Assembly: GCF_037113525.1 (NCBI RefSeq)
Contig: NZ_CP146964.1
Coordinates: 124,819-178,827 of the forward strand
DNA length: 54,009 bases
Direction: 5' to 3'
DNA from: Butyrivibrio fibrisolvens
GTDB lineage: Bacteria > Bacillota > Clostridia > Lachnospirales > Lachnospiraceae
Program-made: the position numbers and the translations under genes
The notes under the pieces: model-generated
What the model was told of the DNA's origin: nothing
Database searches by the model: none
The model's input: the letters and a program-made list of their open reading frames with translations, nothing else
Shown: piece after piece, positions 41,549 to 50,015 of the stretch
Layout: each line of letters opens with the position of its first letter
How positions within the stretch are numbered: the stretch's first letter is position 1

Positions 41549-42647
41549 CGGCTAATCCTCTTTCCTGGTAAGCGATCTTCATGCTGTTATCATCCATAAA
41601 TCTGATATCCAAAAACAGATATGAGGACTCTGAGAGTTTCTTGCTATTCCATCTGTCGCCAAGGTATATGTACCTTTCAGCTCCTGTATCGTCTATGCAT
41701 GCATTAAATACGCATGTGCTCTGGGATTCAAAGGTTGTGTGATTAAAGTCGAAGATACAGGGATCTCCCATGTTCTTCCACTCTCCCATCACTGAATCTG
41801 CCATGTAATATCTGGCCTGATTGGGCGCCCATCCTGTGCAACCGGATGTGATTAGGTAATATTTATCTTTTCTTTTAAATAAAGCCGGCGCTTCTCTTTG
41901 TGCCCCCGGGAACAGTCTTATAAAATCTGTTCCGTATACTGCATCCTTTGGTTCTGTCGCAAGATATGTATACTCATCGTTTAGTTTTGATATATATAGT
42001 GTGAGGTTTTCTTCACTTGAATAGATGATGTATGCCGTGTCATCGTCATCTATAAAGAGATTCATGTCCCTTGCCATTCCCCTGCTTTTTGGGAAAAAAA
42101 CTTCCTGGTCATCAGGACATACGTTAAGTCTGTATCTGTCGATGAACTTTAAGGGTCCAAATGGGGAACTGCTTACTGCAACGCCTGCTGATGCAGCTGC
42201 ATATGAAGAATTGCTCTCTTTTGTAGGTCCGTCTGCATGGAACCACAGAACGTACATGCCTGTTTTCCGGTTATATATGAGCTTTGGCCTTTCTATGATG
42301 GCAGTTGTTGAATTTATGCATTCATAGATATGATCCAGCTCTTCTGCATTTTTTCCTTCATAGAGTTTTGTAAAATAGGGATCGGTATCAAGAGCTTCTC
42401 TTGATGTAATATTCCTCATTATGATGCCTTCATATTTCCAGTTAAGAAGATCATCTGAGCTATAGGCTCTAATACCGCCATGGGCGCCGTTTGTTTTATC
42501 TTCTCCAACCCAGATCCATTTAGTAACAGTACTCCCAGCCTCTTCATCAAAAAAAGACATCCTCTGGATCTGACCACCATGGGCCTGAATGTGACGTCCA
42601 TCTGTATCTAAATATGTTTTGCCATTTGGAATATCTTTATAGAACAT
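41538..42647 (-). CDS. Cytoplasmic GH43, exo-beta-1,3-galactanase-like
   Basis: A 369-aa enzyme without signal peptide. The first strand DTDGRHIQAHGGQI, the W-V-G-E-D-K and A-Y-S-S-D-D-L-x-N-W-K-Y-E-G blocks, ERPKLIYNRKTGMYVLWFHA, RDMNLFIDDDDTAYIIYSSE and REAPALFKRKDKYYLITSGC follow the pattern of the exo-beta-1,3-galactanase type GH43 (subfamily 24/34-like). In that group the usual Asp base is missing; a Gln has been proposed to act instead, and FESQSTCVF carries a candidate Gln here. The likely acid is Glu in the REAPA block. It would trim galacto-oligosaccharides after import. It is the first gene of the minus-strand operon, with GGGGGATC before the ATG, divergent from the YesM/YesN pair. 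Confidence 0.75.
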   Translation of the reverse strand: MFYKDIPNGKTYLDTDGRHIQAHGGQIQRMSFFDEEAGSTVTKWIWVGEDKTNGAHGGIRAYSSDDLLNWKYEGIIMRNITSREALDTDPYFTKLYEGKNAEELDHIYECINSTTAIIERPKLIYNRKTGMYVLWFHADGPTKESNSSYAAASAGVAVSSSPFGPLKFIDRYRLNVCPDDQEVFFPKSRGMARDMNLFIDDDDTAYIIYSSEENLTLYISKLNDEYTYLATEPKDAVYGTDFIRLFPGAQREAPALFKRKDKYYLITSGCTGWAPNQARYYMADSVMGEWKNMGDPCIFDFNHTTFESQSTCVFNACIDDTGAERYIYLGDRWNSKKLSESSYLFLDIRFMDDNSMKIAYQERGLADGN

Positions 42648-42928
42648 AAACTTGATCCCCCAGTGATATTATAGAACTCCCCTTTACAGCAATATTCTAC
42701 AAAAAGGGTCACGTGTTTAGTATGCAATATCTTTGAATGATGCTTGTATATTTATGGGTTATTTTTAGACGGGGATTTCTTTAGAAATGGAATCTGAATG
42801 TATTTTTTTACGTTTTATAAAATATATACATTCCCATTATTGATAATATGGAATATTTGCAGATTTTGATTAATATTTTTCATAGCATTTTGCTTTTTTT
42901 ATTTATAATATTTATATATCACTTTCTT

Positions 42929-43012
42929 TTTTATTGTTGGGATAGATACTACAACAATAAAAGTTTTCAGAAACATCATATGTATCATGTTTCTGTTTAT
43001 GATCAAGATCAT
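42929..43012 (+). promoter_or_regulatory. Triple-hairpin leader of YesM-type kinase gene
   Basis: Three stems follow each other before the kinase start: TTTTATTGTTG/CAACAATAAAA (42929-42962), CAGAAACAT/ATGTTTCTG (42968-42995) and ATGATC-AAG-ATCAT just before the GGGGAA ribosome binding site. No other gene was seen in 42648-43026, which must also hold both divergent promoters. Confidence 0.5.
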
Positions 43013-43026
43013 GCGGGGAATGACTA

Positions 43027-44862
43027 ATGGGGAGTAAAGCAGGTAACTCTACTGCTAAGCAGGGGATTCTATATAAGTTCAAGCGTCAGCCGATTCAAAA
43101 GCAGTTCACCGTTATCACCGGTGCTTTTTTGGTTATAATTCTTGTTCTTTCTATACTACTTTTTGCCTCCATCAAAAAAATATTCCTTCAGAATCAGCAA
43201 AACTATGCAGATATGTATGCAAGCAGGTTTAGTAACGAGCTTGATAATGTCAGCTTTCAGCTTGAAGTACTTGGCAATGACTTTCAGAACTCTGCCATAT
43301 GCAAGGAGCTCCTTTCCAAAGACAGATATTCTGAGTTTTCAAGCGATCTTATAGATGAGATAAATAATAAGGTTGCATCTGTCAAAAGCCTTAACTCGAA
43401 TATTGCTGATATTGCCTTTGTTAATGATACTCTTCACATGTCTGCTATCTTTTCTGAAGAAGACCTTAGGCTTTTATATGAAAGCTCTCTTTCCGATCAG
43501 AGCATCACAAGCGCTATGGGGCTTCATAAAAGCAGCATCAGAGCTCTTTCATCAAAAACATACTATATCTATTGTTATAAGATATATCAAAAAGGTAATA
43601 TCATCGGATGCGTCTTTATTTCTCTGGATATTGATAACCTGATAATCGATGATAAGGGAAATACTGGTACGTCCTCTGATTCACTGGAATCCAAGGCATC
43701 ATCTTTTTTCCTTATGGACACTAATGGGAATGCCTATCCACTGGACAATAACTCCGAGCTGTTTACTGATGTTGTACTTGATTTCTGCCAGAATTACATT
43801 TCAGACCCCGCGCATGAAGATAATGATGGTAATGTAAGCGAGAGCTATACCTACTCTGACAGTAACTATGTTATCAGTCTTAATTATTCTGAAAAGTCGG
43901 GTTGTTACATCATAAGTAGCGTTTATATCGCTGCGATCAATAATTACCTTATCTTTGCGTGGAGACAGATAATAATTATTCTTATAGCAATTCTACTGTT
44001 TACCTTACTTTTGGTATATGTGTTTTATAAAAACATGGTGCAGCCCATCAATAAATTCAGCGGTATTATCTCCAAAATGACGCAGGATAGCCAAAGGCAT
44101 CTTCCGGAGCCTATTGTTGTGGATGGATGCGCTGAAGTTCAGGATCTTACAGATTCTTTTTCCACACTATTTGCAGCTATTGATGAGCTTAATAAGAAGA
44201 TATTTGATACTACGACCAAGTTGTACGAAGAAAAGATACGCGGTCAGGCGACTGAGATATCCTACTTTAGAAGCCAGATAAACCCGCATTTTCTATATAA
44301 CGTTCTTGAACAGATCAAGTCTCTGGCTCTGTCCAACAATGTTCCGGAGATTGCTTCCATCGCGGTTGCCATGGGCAAGATGTATAAGTACAATGCCAAG
44401 GGCGATCCTATAGTTCCTTTCAGGAACGAGCTTGAAATGACTAAAGCCTATATTGATATCCAGAAATACAGGTTCAAGGACAAGTTCGATATCATATACA
44501 ATATTCCGGACGAGGCGCTGGATATACCGGTCATCAAGATAATCCTCCAACCGATCATTGAAAATGCGATACAGCATGGCATAGAACCTGCGCTTCACAA
44601 TTGCATGCTCTATATTGGCTGCAATGTTTCGAAAGATCTTTTCACAATAGAAATAAGGGATGACGGGGTTGGCATAGACAAGGAAAGGTTGCGGGAGATC
44701 AAGGAGGTTCTTGATACGCCGCATTACGAAGCCAATACATATGTTGGTATCTACAATACCAATGCAAGGCTGATGCTCCAGTATGGGCCTTCATATGGTA
44801 TTACGATAGACAGTCAGGAAAATGATGGTACAGTTGTAACGATCAAGATGCCTAAGCAGTAA
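43027..44862 (+). CDS. YesM-type membrane sensor histidine kinase
   Basis: A 611-aa sensor for extracellular sugars, as is usual for YesM/YesN systems next to CUT1 transporters. Membrane segment 1 is at about 27-50 (FTVITGAFLVIILVLSILLF), an extracellular dCache-like domain covers about 51-310, segment 2 about 315-338, and a HAMP domain follows. The histidine-kinase domain has the phospho-accepting His421 in QINPHFLYN, and the ATPase domain has ENAIQHGIEP and DDGVGID. The start at 43027 has GGGGAA about 7 nt upstream. The gene is divergent from the transporter operon and is followed, after a family B repeat, by its response regulator. Confidence 0.93.
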   Translation: MGSKAGNSTAKQGILYKFKRQPIQKQFTVITGAFLVIILVLSILLFASIKKIFLQNQQNYADMYASRFSNELDNVSFQLEVLGNDFQNSAICKELLSKDRYSEFSSDLIDEINNKVASVKSLNSNIADIAFVNDTLHMSAIFSEEDLRLLYESSLSDQSITSAMGLHKSSIRALSSKTYYIYCYKIYQKGNIIGCVFISLDIDNLIIDDKGNTGTSSDSLESKASSFFLMDTNGNAYPLDNNSELFTDVVLDFCQNYISDPAHEDNDGNVSESYTYSDSNYVISLNYSEKSGCYIISSVYIAAINNYLIFAWRQIIIILIAILLFTLLLVYVFYKNMVQPINKFSGIISKMTQDSQRHLPEPIVVDGCAEVQDLTDSFSTLFAAIDELNKKIFDTTTKLYEEKIRGQATEISYFRSQINPHFLYNVLEQIKSLALSNNVPEIASIAVAMGKMYKYNAKGDPIVPFRNELEMTKAYIDIQKYRFKDKFDIIYNIPDEALDIPVIKIILQPIIENAIQHGIEPALHNCMLYIGCNVSKDLFTIEIRDDGVGIDKERLREIKEVLDTPHYEANTYVGIYNTNARLMLQYGPSYGITIDSQENDGTVVTIKMPKQ

Positions 44863-44904
44863 GGCAAATCATTCATGTTCGCATTAATCATTGTCAAAAT
44901 TTTA

Positions 44905-45094
44905 TGACGTAAGGGTCAAAAGTCATTTCGATTCGAGCTTGCTCGAAATCGAATATGAATTTATGACCCGCAAAACATGAGCAAAGTAGCACGTAGTGCG
45001 GATTTGCGAATGTTTTAGGATTGTGAGAGTTTCGAAGAAACGGAACAATCCGTTAGTCATAAGGTGTCAAAAGGAACTTTTGACACCTACCTCA
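44905..45094 (-). repeat. Structured MITE-like repeat family B, full copy 2 (inverted)
   Basis: A 190-bp element which by eye matches 7194-7383 at every position in reverse orientation. The ends are TGACGTAAGGGTCAAAAG and the complement of TGAGGTAGGTGTCAAAAG. It is flanked by TTTTA on both sides, a possible 5-bp target duplication. It separates the sensor kinase from its response regulator gene and may affect their co-transcription. Confidence 0.88.
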
Positions 45095-45176
45095 TTTTAT
45101 GACATAGTAGATAAATTCATAGACGAGCAATTGGGTTAATTATGAATAAGACAGTAAATCAGGATAAGGGGTGCTT

Positions 45177-46559
45177 ATGCATAAAGTTCTTTTAGCAGAT
45201 GATGAACCAAGTATAACTGAGTCAATGAAAAGTATCATTCCCTGGAGCGATTATGACATGGAAGTCTGTTATACGGTTAATTCCGGTCATGATGCTTATA
45301 ATCTTATCAAAGATAAGGATATTGACCTTGCGATTCTTGATATTAGGATGCCGGGCTATAGCGGGCTTGATATAAGCAAGATGATATTTGTTAATAATCT
45401 CAAGACCAAGGTTATCATTGTAAGCGGATATGCGGAATTCTCCTATGCTCAAAAGGCTATTACTTATGGGGTTCTGGGGTATCTTTTAAAACCTGTGGAA
45501 TATGAGGAGCTTGAAGTCCTTCTTCTTAGGGCGCAGCGAATGCTCTCAAGTGATGAAGGCAGGGACCTGTCTGCTGATTTCATGAATTATATTGAAGAAA
45601 ACAATACTGCCATGATGGAATCGTATTTAAAGGATCAGGGGCTTGGCTGCGAGCAGTATTATATTGCTTCAACCTATGGCAATGTCGCTTCACCTGTGGA
45701 TCACGGAATATCTTTTTCCATAGGAATAGGTCAGAATATATACATATCAGATAAAAGCTATACCGAGGCGGATTTTAGCAGCATCACCTATGCAGGGATC
45801 GGATTATTCCCTACAGCCGTTAATATCGCTTCTCTTCGTCATGCGATCTATGAATGCGGCGCCATGTGCTTTAACAGCTTTATGAATGGTGAGGATGAGA
45901 AGGCTTCCATTGTGTGTTCGAGCTGCGCAGGCTTTGAAAAGACAAGTCTGTATAAGTCTATTACTTCCGCAAATAGCTTCAATGAAAAGGATAAGCTTAT
46001 CGTCCTTCTGAATAACCTAAAAGAGCCAAAGTACAGGTCTCAGATGAACATAAACTCTACTATGAGGCTTAATAATCTTCTGTTTTCAAATACTCAGCTG
46101 TTCCCAAATGGGCAGGATTACTATATTTATAACTATAAGCAGCTGATCCATGACTACTCTTCATTCGATAACCTGATTGACAGTCTTGTTTTTCATCTTG
46201 GGGATGCTTCTGAAATAATAGAGGATGATAAGAGCTTTAGTAATACTTATTTCCTTAAGATAATGAAATATATCAACACTTATTACAATGAAAACCTGTC
46301 TCTTAAGGATGTGGCTGCTGTTGTTAACTTAAACCCTAACTATGTGAGTCAGCTTTTTAAGAAAAGTTCGGGATCAACTTTTTCACACTATCTTACAAAT
46401 CTTCGAATAACGAATGCCAAAAAGCTGATCTCTACTACTAATACATCAATAAACGAGATCGCTTCACAAACAGGGTTTAATGATTATTTTTACTTTTTAA
46501 AGACATTTAAAAAGATGACCGGGAAGACTCCTAGTGAATATAGGGCTAATCCGGAATAA
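45177..46559 (+). CDS. YesN-type response regulator with AraC DNA-binding domain
   Basis: A 460-aa transcription factor. The receiver domain (1-120) has the acidic pair in LLADDEPS, the phospho-accepting Asp55 in LAILDIRMPG, the Ser/Thr switch in IIVSGYAEF and Lys in GYLLKPVEY. A variable middle region (about 130-355) links to an AraC-type pair of helix-turn-helix motifs at the C-terminus (SLKDVAAVVNLNPNYVSQLF and INEIASQTGFNDYFYFLKTF, ending KTPSEYR). ATG at 45177 is preferred: AAGGGG precedes it, and the GTG at 45171 overlaps that site. It is the partner of the YesM kinase and the probable activator of the divergent sugar operon. A terminator follows. Confidence 0.94.
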   Translation: MHKVLLADDEPSITESMKSIIPWSDYDMEVCYTVNSGHDAYNLIKDKDIDLAILDIRMPGYSGLDISKMIFVNNLKTKVIIVSGYAEFSYAQKAITYGVLGYLLKPVEYEELEVLLLRAQRMLSSDEGRDLSADFMNYIEENNTAMMESYLKDQGLGCEQYYIASTYGNVASPVDHGISFSIGIGQNIYISDKSYTEADFSSITYAGIGLFPTAVNIASLRHAIYECGAMCFNSFMNGEDEKASIVCSSCAGFEKTSLYKSITSANSFNEKDKLIVLLNNLKEPKYRSQMNINSTMRLNNLLFSNTQLFPNGQDYYIYNYKQLIHDYSSFDNLIDSLVFHLGDASEIIEDDKSFSNTYFLKIMKYINTYYNENLSLKDVAAVVNLNPNYVSQLFKKSSGSTFSHYLTNLRITNAKKLISTTNTSINEIASQTGFNDYFYFLKTFKKMTGKTPSEYRANPE

Positions 46560-46600
46560 AGGCAGAACTAATCTCGAACAATAATAAGGATAATTTTAAT

Positions 46601-46644
46601 AAAAACAGGGATCTGTGAATTGTCACTCACAGGTCCCTGTTTTT
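46601..46644. terminator. Intrinsic terminator after response regulator
   Basis: AACAGGGATCTGTGA pairs with TCACAGGTCCCTGTT, followed by T5 on the plus strand and an A-rich start that serves the minus strand, between convergent genes. Confidence 0.88.
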
Positions 46645-46665
46645 GAGGTCATATCGAAATGATAC

Positions 46666-47025
46666 TCATTCCTTTATATAAAGATGTTCAAGATCTCCGT
46701 CTACAAATCCTGTAGATATACCCATATATCTGTTCTTTAAGTCTTCTGCATGCTTGCCTTCATCAAGATATCTGAGCATTACCTGTATTGCATCTTCTAA
46801 TACATCGTCCCATTCTGCAACCTGCTTCCATGAAAAGGATGAATCTGCGCAAAAATCTGCTTCTGATGCCCAGTCATCGTCTTCGGGATCGAATGATGAT
46901 GCTACTACCAGTTCGATGGACCATGAACAGTTACCGTCTTCATAGATATTAAAGCAAAGGCCCTGGCCTTCAGGAAGTCCTTTTTCTATAACAGAGTTGA
47001 TCCATTCTTCAAATTCTTTGTACAT
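46666..47025 (-). CDS. Small acidic cytoplasmic protein, unknown
   Basis: A 119-aa protein not recognised. It is rich in Asp and Glu, with Trp residues in ELVVASSFDPEDDDWASEAD and SFSWKQVAEWDDVLEDAIQV and no signal or membrane segment. The layout (short helix, beta-rich middle, C-terminal helix pair) is like that of some immunity or SMI1-type proteins, but no toxin gene is adjacent and the similarity is only in style. The ribosome binding site (AGGAGACC) is about 9 nt before the ATG at 47025. Confidence 0.6.
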   Translation of the reverse strand: MYKEFEEWINSVIEKGLPEGQGLCFNIYEDGNCSWSIELVVASSFDPEDDDWASEADFCADSSFSWKQVAEWDDVLEDAIQVMLRYLDEGKHAEDLKNRYMGISTGFVDGDLEHLYIKE

Positions 47026-47247
47026 ATATCTTTAGGTCTCCTTTTAGAAAATTATTACGAATTTTTAATTGCAAGATATGTTTAAAATCACGTAGTTTAC
47101 GATAAACTCCTACCGTAATTCTATGTCATGATAAATGTATTAAATATTACTTAATGATAAATATGATCAAGAATATCATCACAGAGTTTGCTAAAAAAAT
47201 ATAATTATTAGTCCGATATTAATGTATCTCCCAAATAATTAATTACT
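47026..47247. other. Intergenic region with no gene seen
   Basis: AT-rich divergent upstream region between the acidic protein and the gene at 47302. No clear promoter was identified. Confidence 0.4.
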
Positions 47248-47301
47248 CGCTCTACCAGTTCAAACCATTAGTCACTTGCGGCATAAGGTTATGAGGTTAA
47301 T
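47248..47301 (+). repeat. Family D translational-leader repeat, partial copy 3
   Basis: CGCTCTACCAGTTC, then AAACCATTAGTCACT, then ATGAGGTTAAT and the ATG at 47302. This matches the right half of copy 1 (CACCACTTCAACCATTAGTC and ATGAGGTTAAA). The left arm of the main stem is missing. Confidence 0.6.
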
Positions 47302-47904
47302 ATGACTACAGACCAGATCAAGAAACAATTGGAAGAAATGATAGCGCACGCTGTATATCAGGCCATTAGCGATCCTATAAATTCAGATATGTGGACTGCT
47401 TTCAGGACCTGCCTTCAGGATGCTGAAAACCAGCTTGCCAATATGGGTAAGCCAAAACCCAGTGCTGCTCCCAAGGTAGATCAGCTAACTGCACGTATGT
47501 TTTGCATCTGTGTTAAAGTGCCGGTTGTTGACAGCCAAAAGCGCCCTTCTCTTCTTCCAAATGATATGAAGGATCTGATAAGCCAGTCTTTTATGCTTGT
47601 ACGCGAATACTGCAAGGAGATCGTAGGTCGCGAATTAAACTGGTGCAAACTTAGCTTCTCCACCGGTCACGGAGATCTTATTATCATGTCTAATGGCGCT
47701 GATAAATGGAATGATCTTACCTTTGGTGCATGGGCATCAAAACTCCAGAACTACTGTGTTAATAACAATAAGCCTGTAGAAAGCATGTATTTTTATGTAA
47801 GATTCGCTCCGGATGAAGCGTTTGATAATGACAAGAGTCCTGATGCTCTGAATAAATTTATGATGCTGGAAACCGGCTTTGAAAAATGGTACTCATCAAA
47901 ATGA
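47302..47904 (+). CDS. Conserved-looking cytoplasmic protein, unknown
   Basis: A 200-aa protein not recognised. It has no signal peptide or membrane segment. The N-terminal 60 residues are helical; a mixed alpha/beta part follows from about residue 64 (ARMFCICVKVPVVDSQKRPS) to the end, with FSTGHGDLIIMSNGADKWND and MYFYVRFAPDEAF. Its ribosome binding site is the ATGAGGTT box of a family D leader. Its TGA stop at 47902 is the first three bases of a family B terminal repeat. It is convergent and slightly overlapping with the HelD-like gene. Confidence 0.65.
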   Translation: MTTDQIKKQLEEMIAHAVYQAISDPINSDMWTAFRTCLQDAENQLANMGKPKPSAAPKVDQLTARMFCICVKVPVVDSQKRPSLLPNDMKDLISQSFMLVREYCKEIVGRELNWCKLSFSTGHGDLIIMSNGADKWNDLTFGAWASKLQNYCVNNNKPVESMYFYVRFAPDEAFDNDKSPDALNKFMMLETGFEKWYSSK

Positions 47905-49941
47905 GGTAGGTGTCAAAAGCGGTGTCATATTTCCTTCAGACAATACGCTTATGCGGCTGGTTGCTCTGGACATGGCTGTATATAAGCGGTGTCTGGAGAG
48001 TTTGTCGTCAGGATATCTGGATGAATCTGCATCCGGAATTATTACGCTGTCAAATTCAAGGCCTGCGGCATGGGCAAGCTCGATCAATATAGCGCCTTCT
48101 TTTGGAAGCTTCTTATCACCTGTGATGACTTCAGGAGCTTCTTTTCCCAGAACCTCTCTTACATAGTTAAGGCTCTTCTTGTTCTGACAAACCAGTGCGC
48201 AGAGGCCTTCTTCGTTAGTACTCTCTTTAATGGTTTCTTTGAGGACTTTAATATACTCCTCATTAGTGCAGGCCTTGATCACAGGTTCTGTGCCTTCTCT
48301 TTGAACGCTCTGGGTCTCAACTCTGATCTCCTCAGGAAGTAGTGATGTGAACAGACTAGTTATCTCAGGAGATGATCTGTAGCTTGTAAGAAGGGATATA
48401 GTATCTGTGCTCTTCTTATCAGTTGAGAAAAGATCTTTGAGTTCGTTAAAAGTAACTGTACCTGGGCGTATTGCCTGGAACTCATCGCCAAGCAGCATGA
48501 ATTTAGCTCTTGGGAAGAATTTTTTCAGGATCATCATCTGAGCCTTAGTATAGTTCTGCACTTCATCGACCATACAATAACGTGCGTTACGGTCACACAT
48601 GCCTGTAAGGGACATTTTAAGGTAGAACCACTCTATTGCAGAAGGGCTGTGACCTATGAGGCGTTTGGAAATGGCATCATAATTAAGCCATCCGCAGTTT
48701 CTGATAGTCTTTAATGCTCCGCCATAATCGTTTTCAAGCTGATTCTCTGCAGCCTTTTCTTCTCCGGGCTGCTTCTCGTGATTGTCTCTTTTCCTGTTTT
48801 TAAATACTCTTCTGGCTCTTGTTTCAAGCTCTGTAGCTGCAACCTGAACGAGTCTTACTCCCATAGGGATGGTCTGCGCGAACTTCTCTACAACAGACTG
48901 GACCTCTTTGGCTGATAATATCAGTTCATCCTTTTGGTATACAGGAAGGAAATCACCGTCGTCAGGTATGAGGAGTGAGAGCATGTCGTCGATTGCTTCA
49001 AGGTCCCTTCCGTCAGTTGCTGCAGGATTCTTGTCTGCCATAGGGATACTGCAGGAATCCATGAATTCCTGCCATGTGAGTGTATTTGGATTAGACTCGC
49101 CAAGGTCAGGAAGTACACTATCGATATACTCACGGAAAACAGGGTTTAAGGTGATCATATATACCTGATCCGGGCGAAGATTCTCTCTTTGTTTATAGAA
49201 AAGGTATGCGATTCTCTGAAGTAGAACTGATGTCTTACCTGATCCAGCGATTCCTGATACAAGGAGCGCAGGTACATCGGGATGTCTTATTACTGCGTTC
49301 TGCTCTTTCTGAATGGTTGCGCTGATAGACTGCATCTTGTCTGAACGCTGCCTTGAAAGCGATCTTAAAAGGAGCGGGTCTTCAATTGCAATCTGCGTGT
49401 CAAAATATGAATTGAGCTTATCTTTATCAAGATCAAACTGGCGTCTTAGCTGAAGATCAACGTCAATTCTGTTACCGTTAACTTCATAGAAGGTATGTCC
49501 GTTCTCCTGATTATAGTAAACTTCTGCGATCGGGCTTCTCCAGTCAACTACTATCGGTGTAGCTCCATTTTCTGACATTTCAACGTTACCGATATAGTAG
49601 CTTTCAGGCTCTTCTGACGGGTCGAACTGAAGCTGTATCTTTGCAAAATAGGGAGCCTTTAATAAAGACTCTATTCGGGTCTTTTTGTTCCTGAGTGCTT
49701 CGCTCTGAACGTTGTAAGTATCAATATATCTGTTCCATACTTCAAGCTCGCCATAAGTTTCCGCCTTGGTCTCATCATCAGCAAAGTCGAGTCTTATATT
49801 GTCTCTGATGTCATTTTTTTCTTCTGTTGCCTGATTATCAAGGCTTCTTATGTCTTCTTCAAGCTCGTTGTTCATCTTAAGAAGCTTTTCGTATGTAGTT
49901 GTTAAATGTTCCTGTTCTAGTTTAAAGATATTTTCTTCCAA
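47896..49941 (-). CDS. helD: HelD-like UvrD/Rep-superfamily ATPase (RNA polymerase recycling factor)
   Basis: A 681-aa superfamily 1 ATPase. The N-terminal coiled-coil arm (about 1-110, starting MEENIFKLEQEHLTTTYEKL) is typical of HelD proteins, which remove stalled RNA polymerase from DNA. PIVVDWRSPIAEVYY is a family signature. Walker A is GIAGSGKTSVL (about 228-238), the Walker B/DEVQ box is CMVDEVQNYTKAQ, and QAIRPG plus SYRSSPEI follow in the second motor domain. The C-terminal motif region is HAAGLEFDSVIIPDAD and YTAMSRA. The start is TTG at 49941 with AGAGG upstream. The last residues are encoded by a family B repeat remnant. The gene symbol is by family resemblance. Confidence 0.85.
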   Translation of the reverse strand: MEENIFKLEQEHLTTTYEKLLKMNNELEEDIRSLDNQATEEKNDIRDNIRLDFADDETKAETYGELEVWNRYIDTYNVQSEALRNKKTRIESLLKAPYFAKIQLQFDPSEEPESYYIGNVEMSENGATPIVVDWRSPIAEVYYNQENGHTFYEVNGNRIDVDLQLRRQFDLDKDKLNSYFDTQIAIEDPLLLRSLSRQRSDKMQSISATIQKEQNAVIRHPDVPALLVSGIAGSGKTSVLLQRIAYLFYKQRENLRPDQVYMITLNPVFREYIDSVLPDLGESNPNTLTWQEFMDSCSIPMADKNPAATDGRDLEAIDDMLSLLIPDDGDFLPVYQKDELILSAKEVQSVVEKFAQTIPMGVRLVQVAATELETRARRVFKNRKRDNHEKQPGEEKAAENQLENDYGGALKTIRNCGWLNYDAISKRLIGHSPSAIEWFYLKMSLTGMCDRNARYCMVDEVQNYTKAQMMILKKFFPRAKFMLLGDEFQAIRPGTVTFNELKDLFSTDKKSTDTISLLTSYRSSPEITSLFTSLLPEEIRVETQSVQREGTEPVIKACTNEEYIKVLKETIKESTNEEGLCALVCQNKKSLNYVREVLGKEAPEVITGDKKLPKEGAILIELAHAAGLEFDSVIIPDADSSRYPDDKLSRHRLYTAMSRATSRISVLSEGNMTPLLTPTSF
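47902..47919 (+). repeat. Family B terminal repeat remnant, 18 bp
   Basis: TGAGGTAGGTGTCAAAAG, exactly the terminal inverted repeat of the family B element and no more. It supplies the stop codon of the plus-strand gene and the last six or so codons (L-L-T-P-T-S) of the minus-strand HelD-like gene, whose own stop (47896-47898) lies just outside it. Confidence 0.75.
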
Positions 49942-49964
49942 ATTAACCTCTTTTCTTACTAAAA

Positions 49965-50001
49965 GGCCTTAGCTCCTCTTAATATAATCGGAACTTAGGC
50001 C
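49965..50001. terminator. Possible hairpin between Nudix and HelD-like genes
   Basis: GGCCTTAGCTCC pairs with GGAACTTAGGCC at 10 of 12 positions. There is no clear T-run on the minus strand, so termination is uncertain. Confidence 0.4.
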
Positions 50002-50015
50002 CATATTGATAACCA

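Noticed and set aside
47302..47904. Toxin or immunity assignment for the unknown proteins at 46666-47904
   Set aside because: No toxin fold, secretion signal or recognisable immunity motif could be shown.
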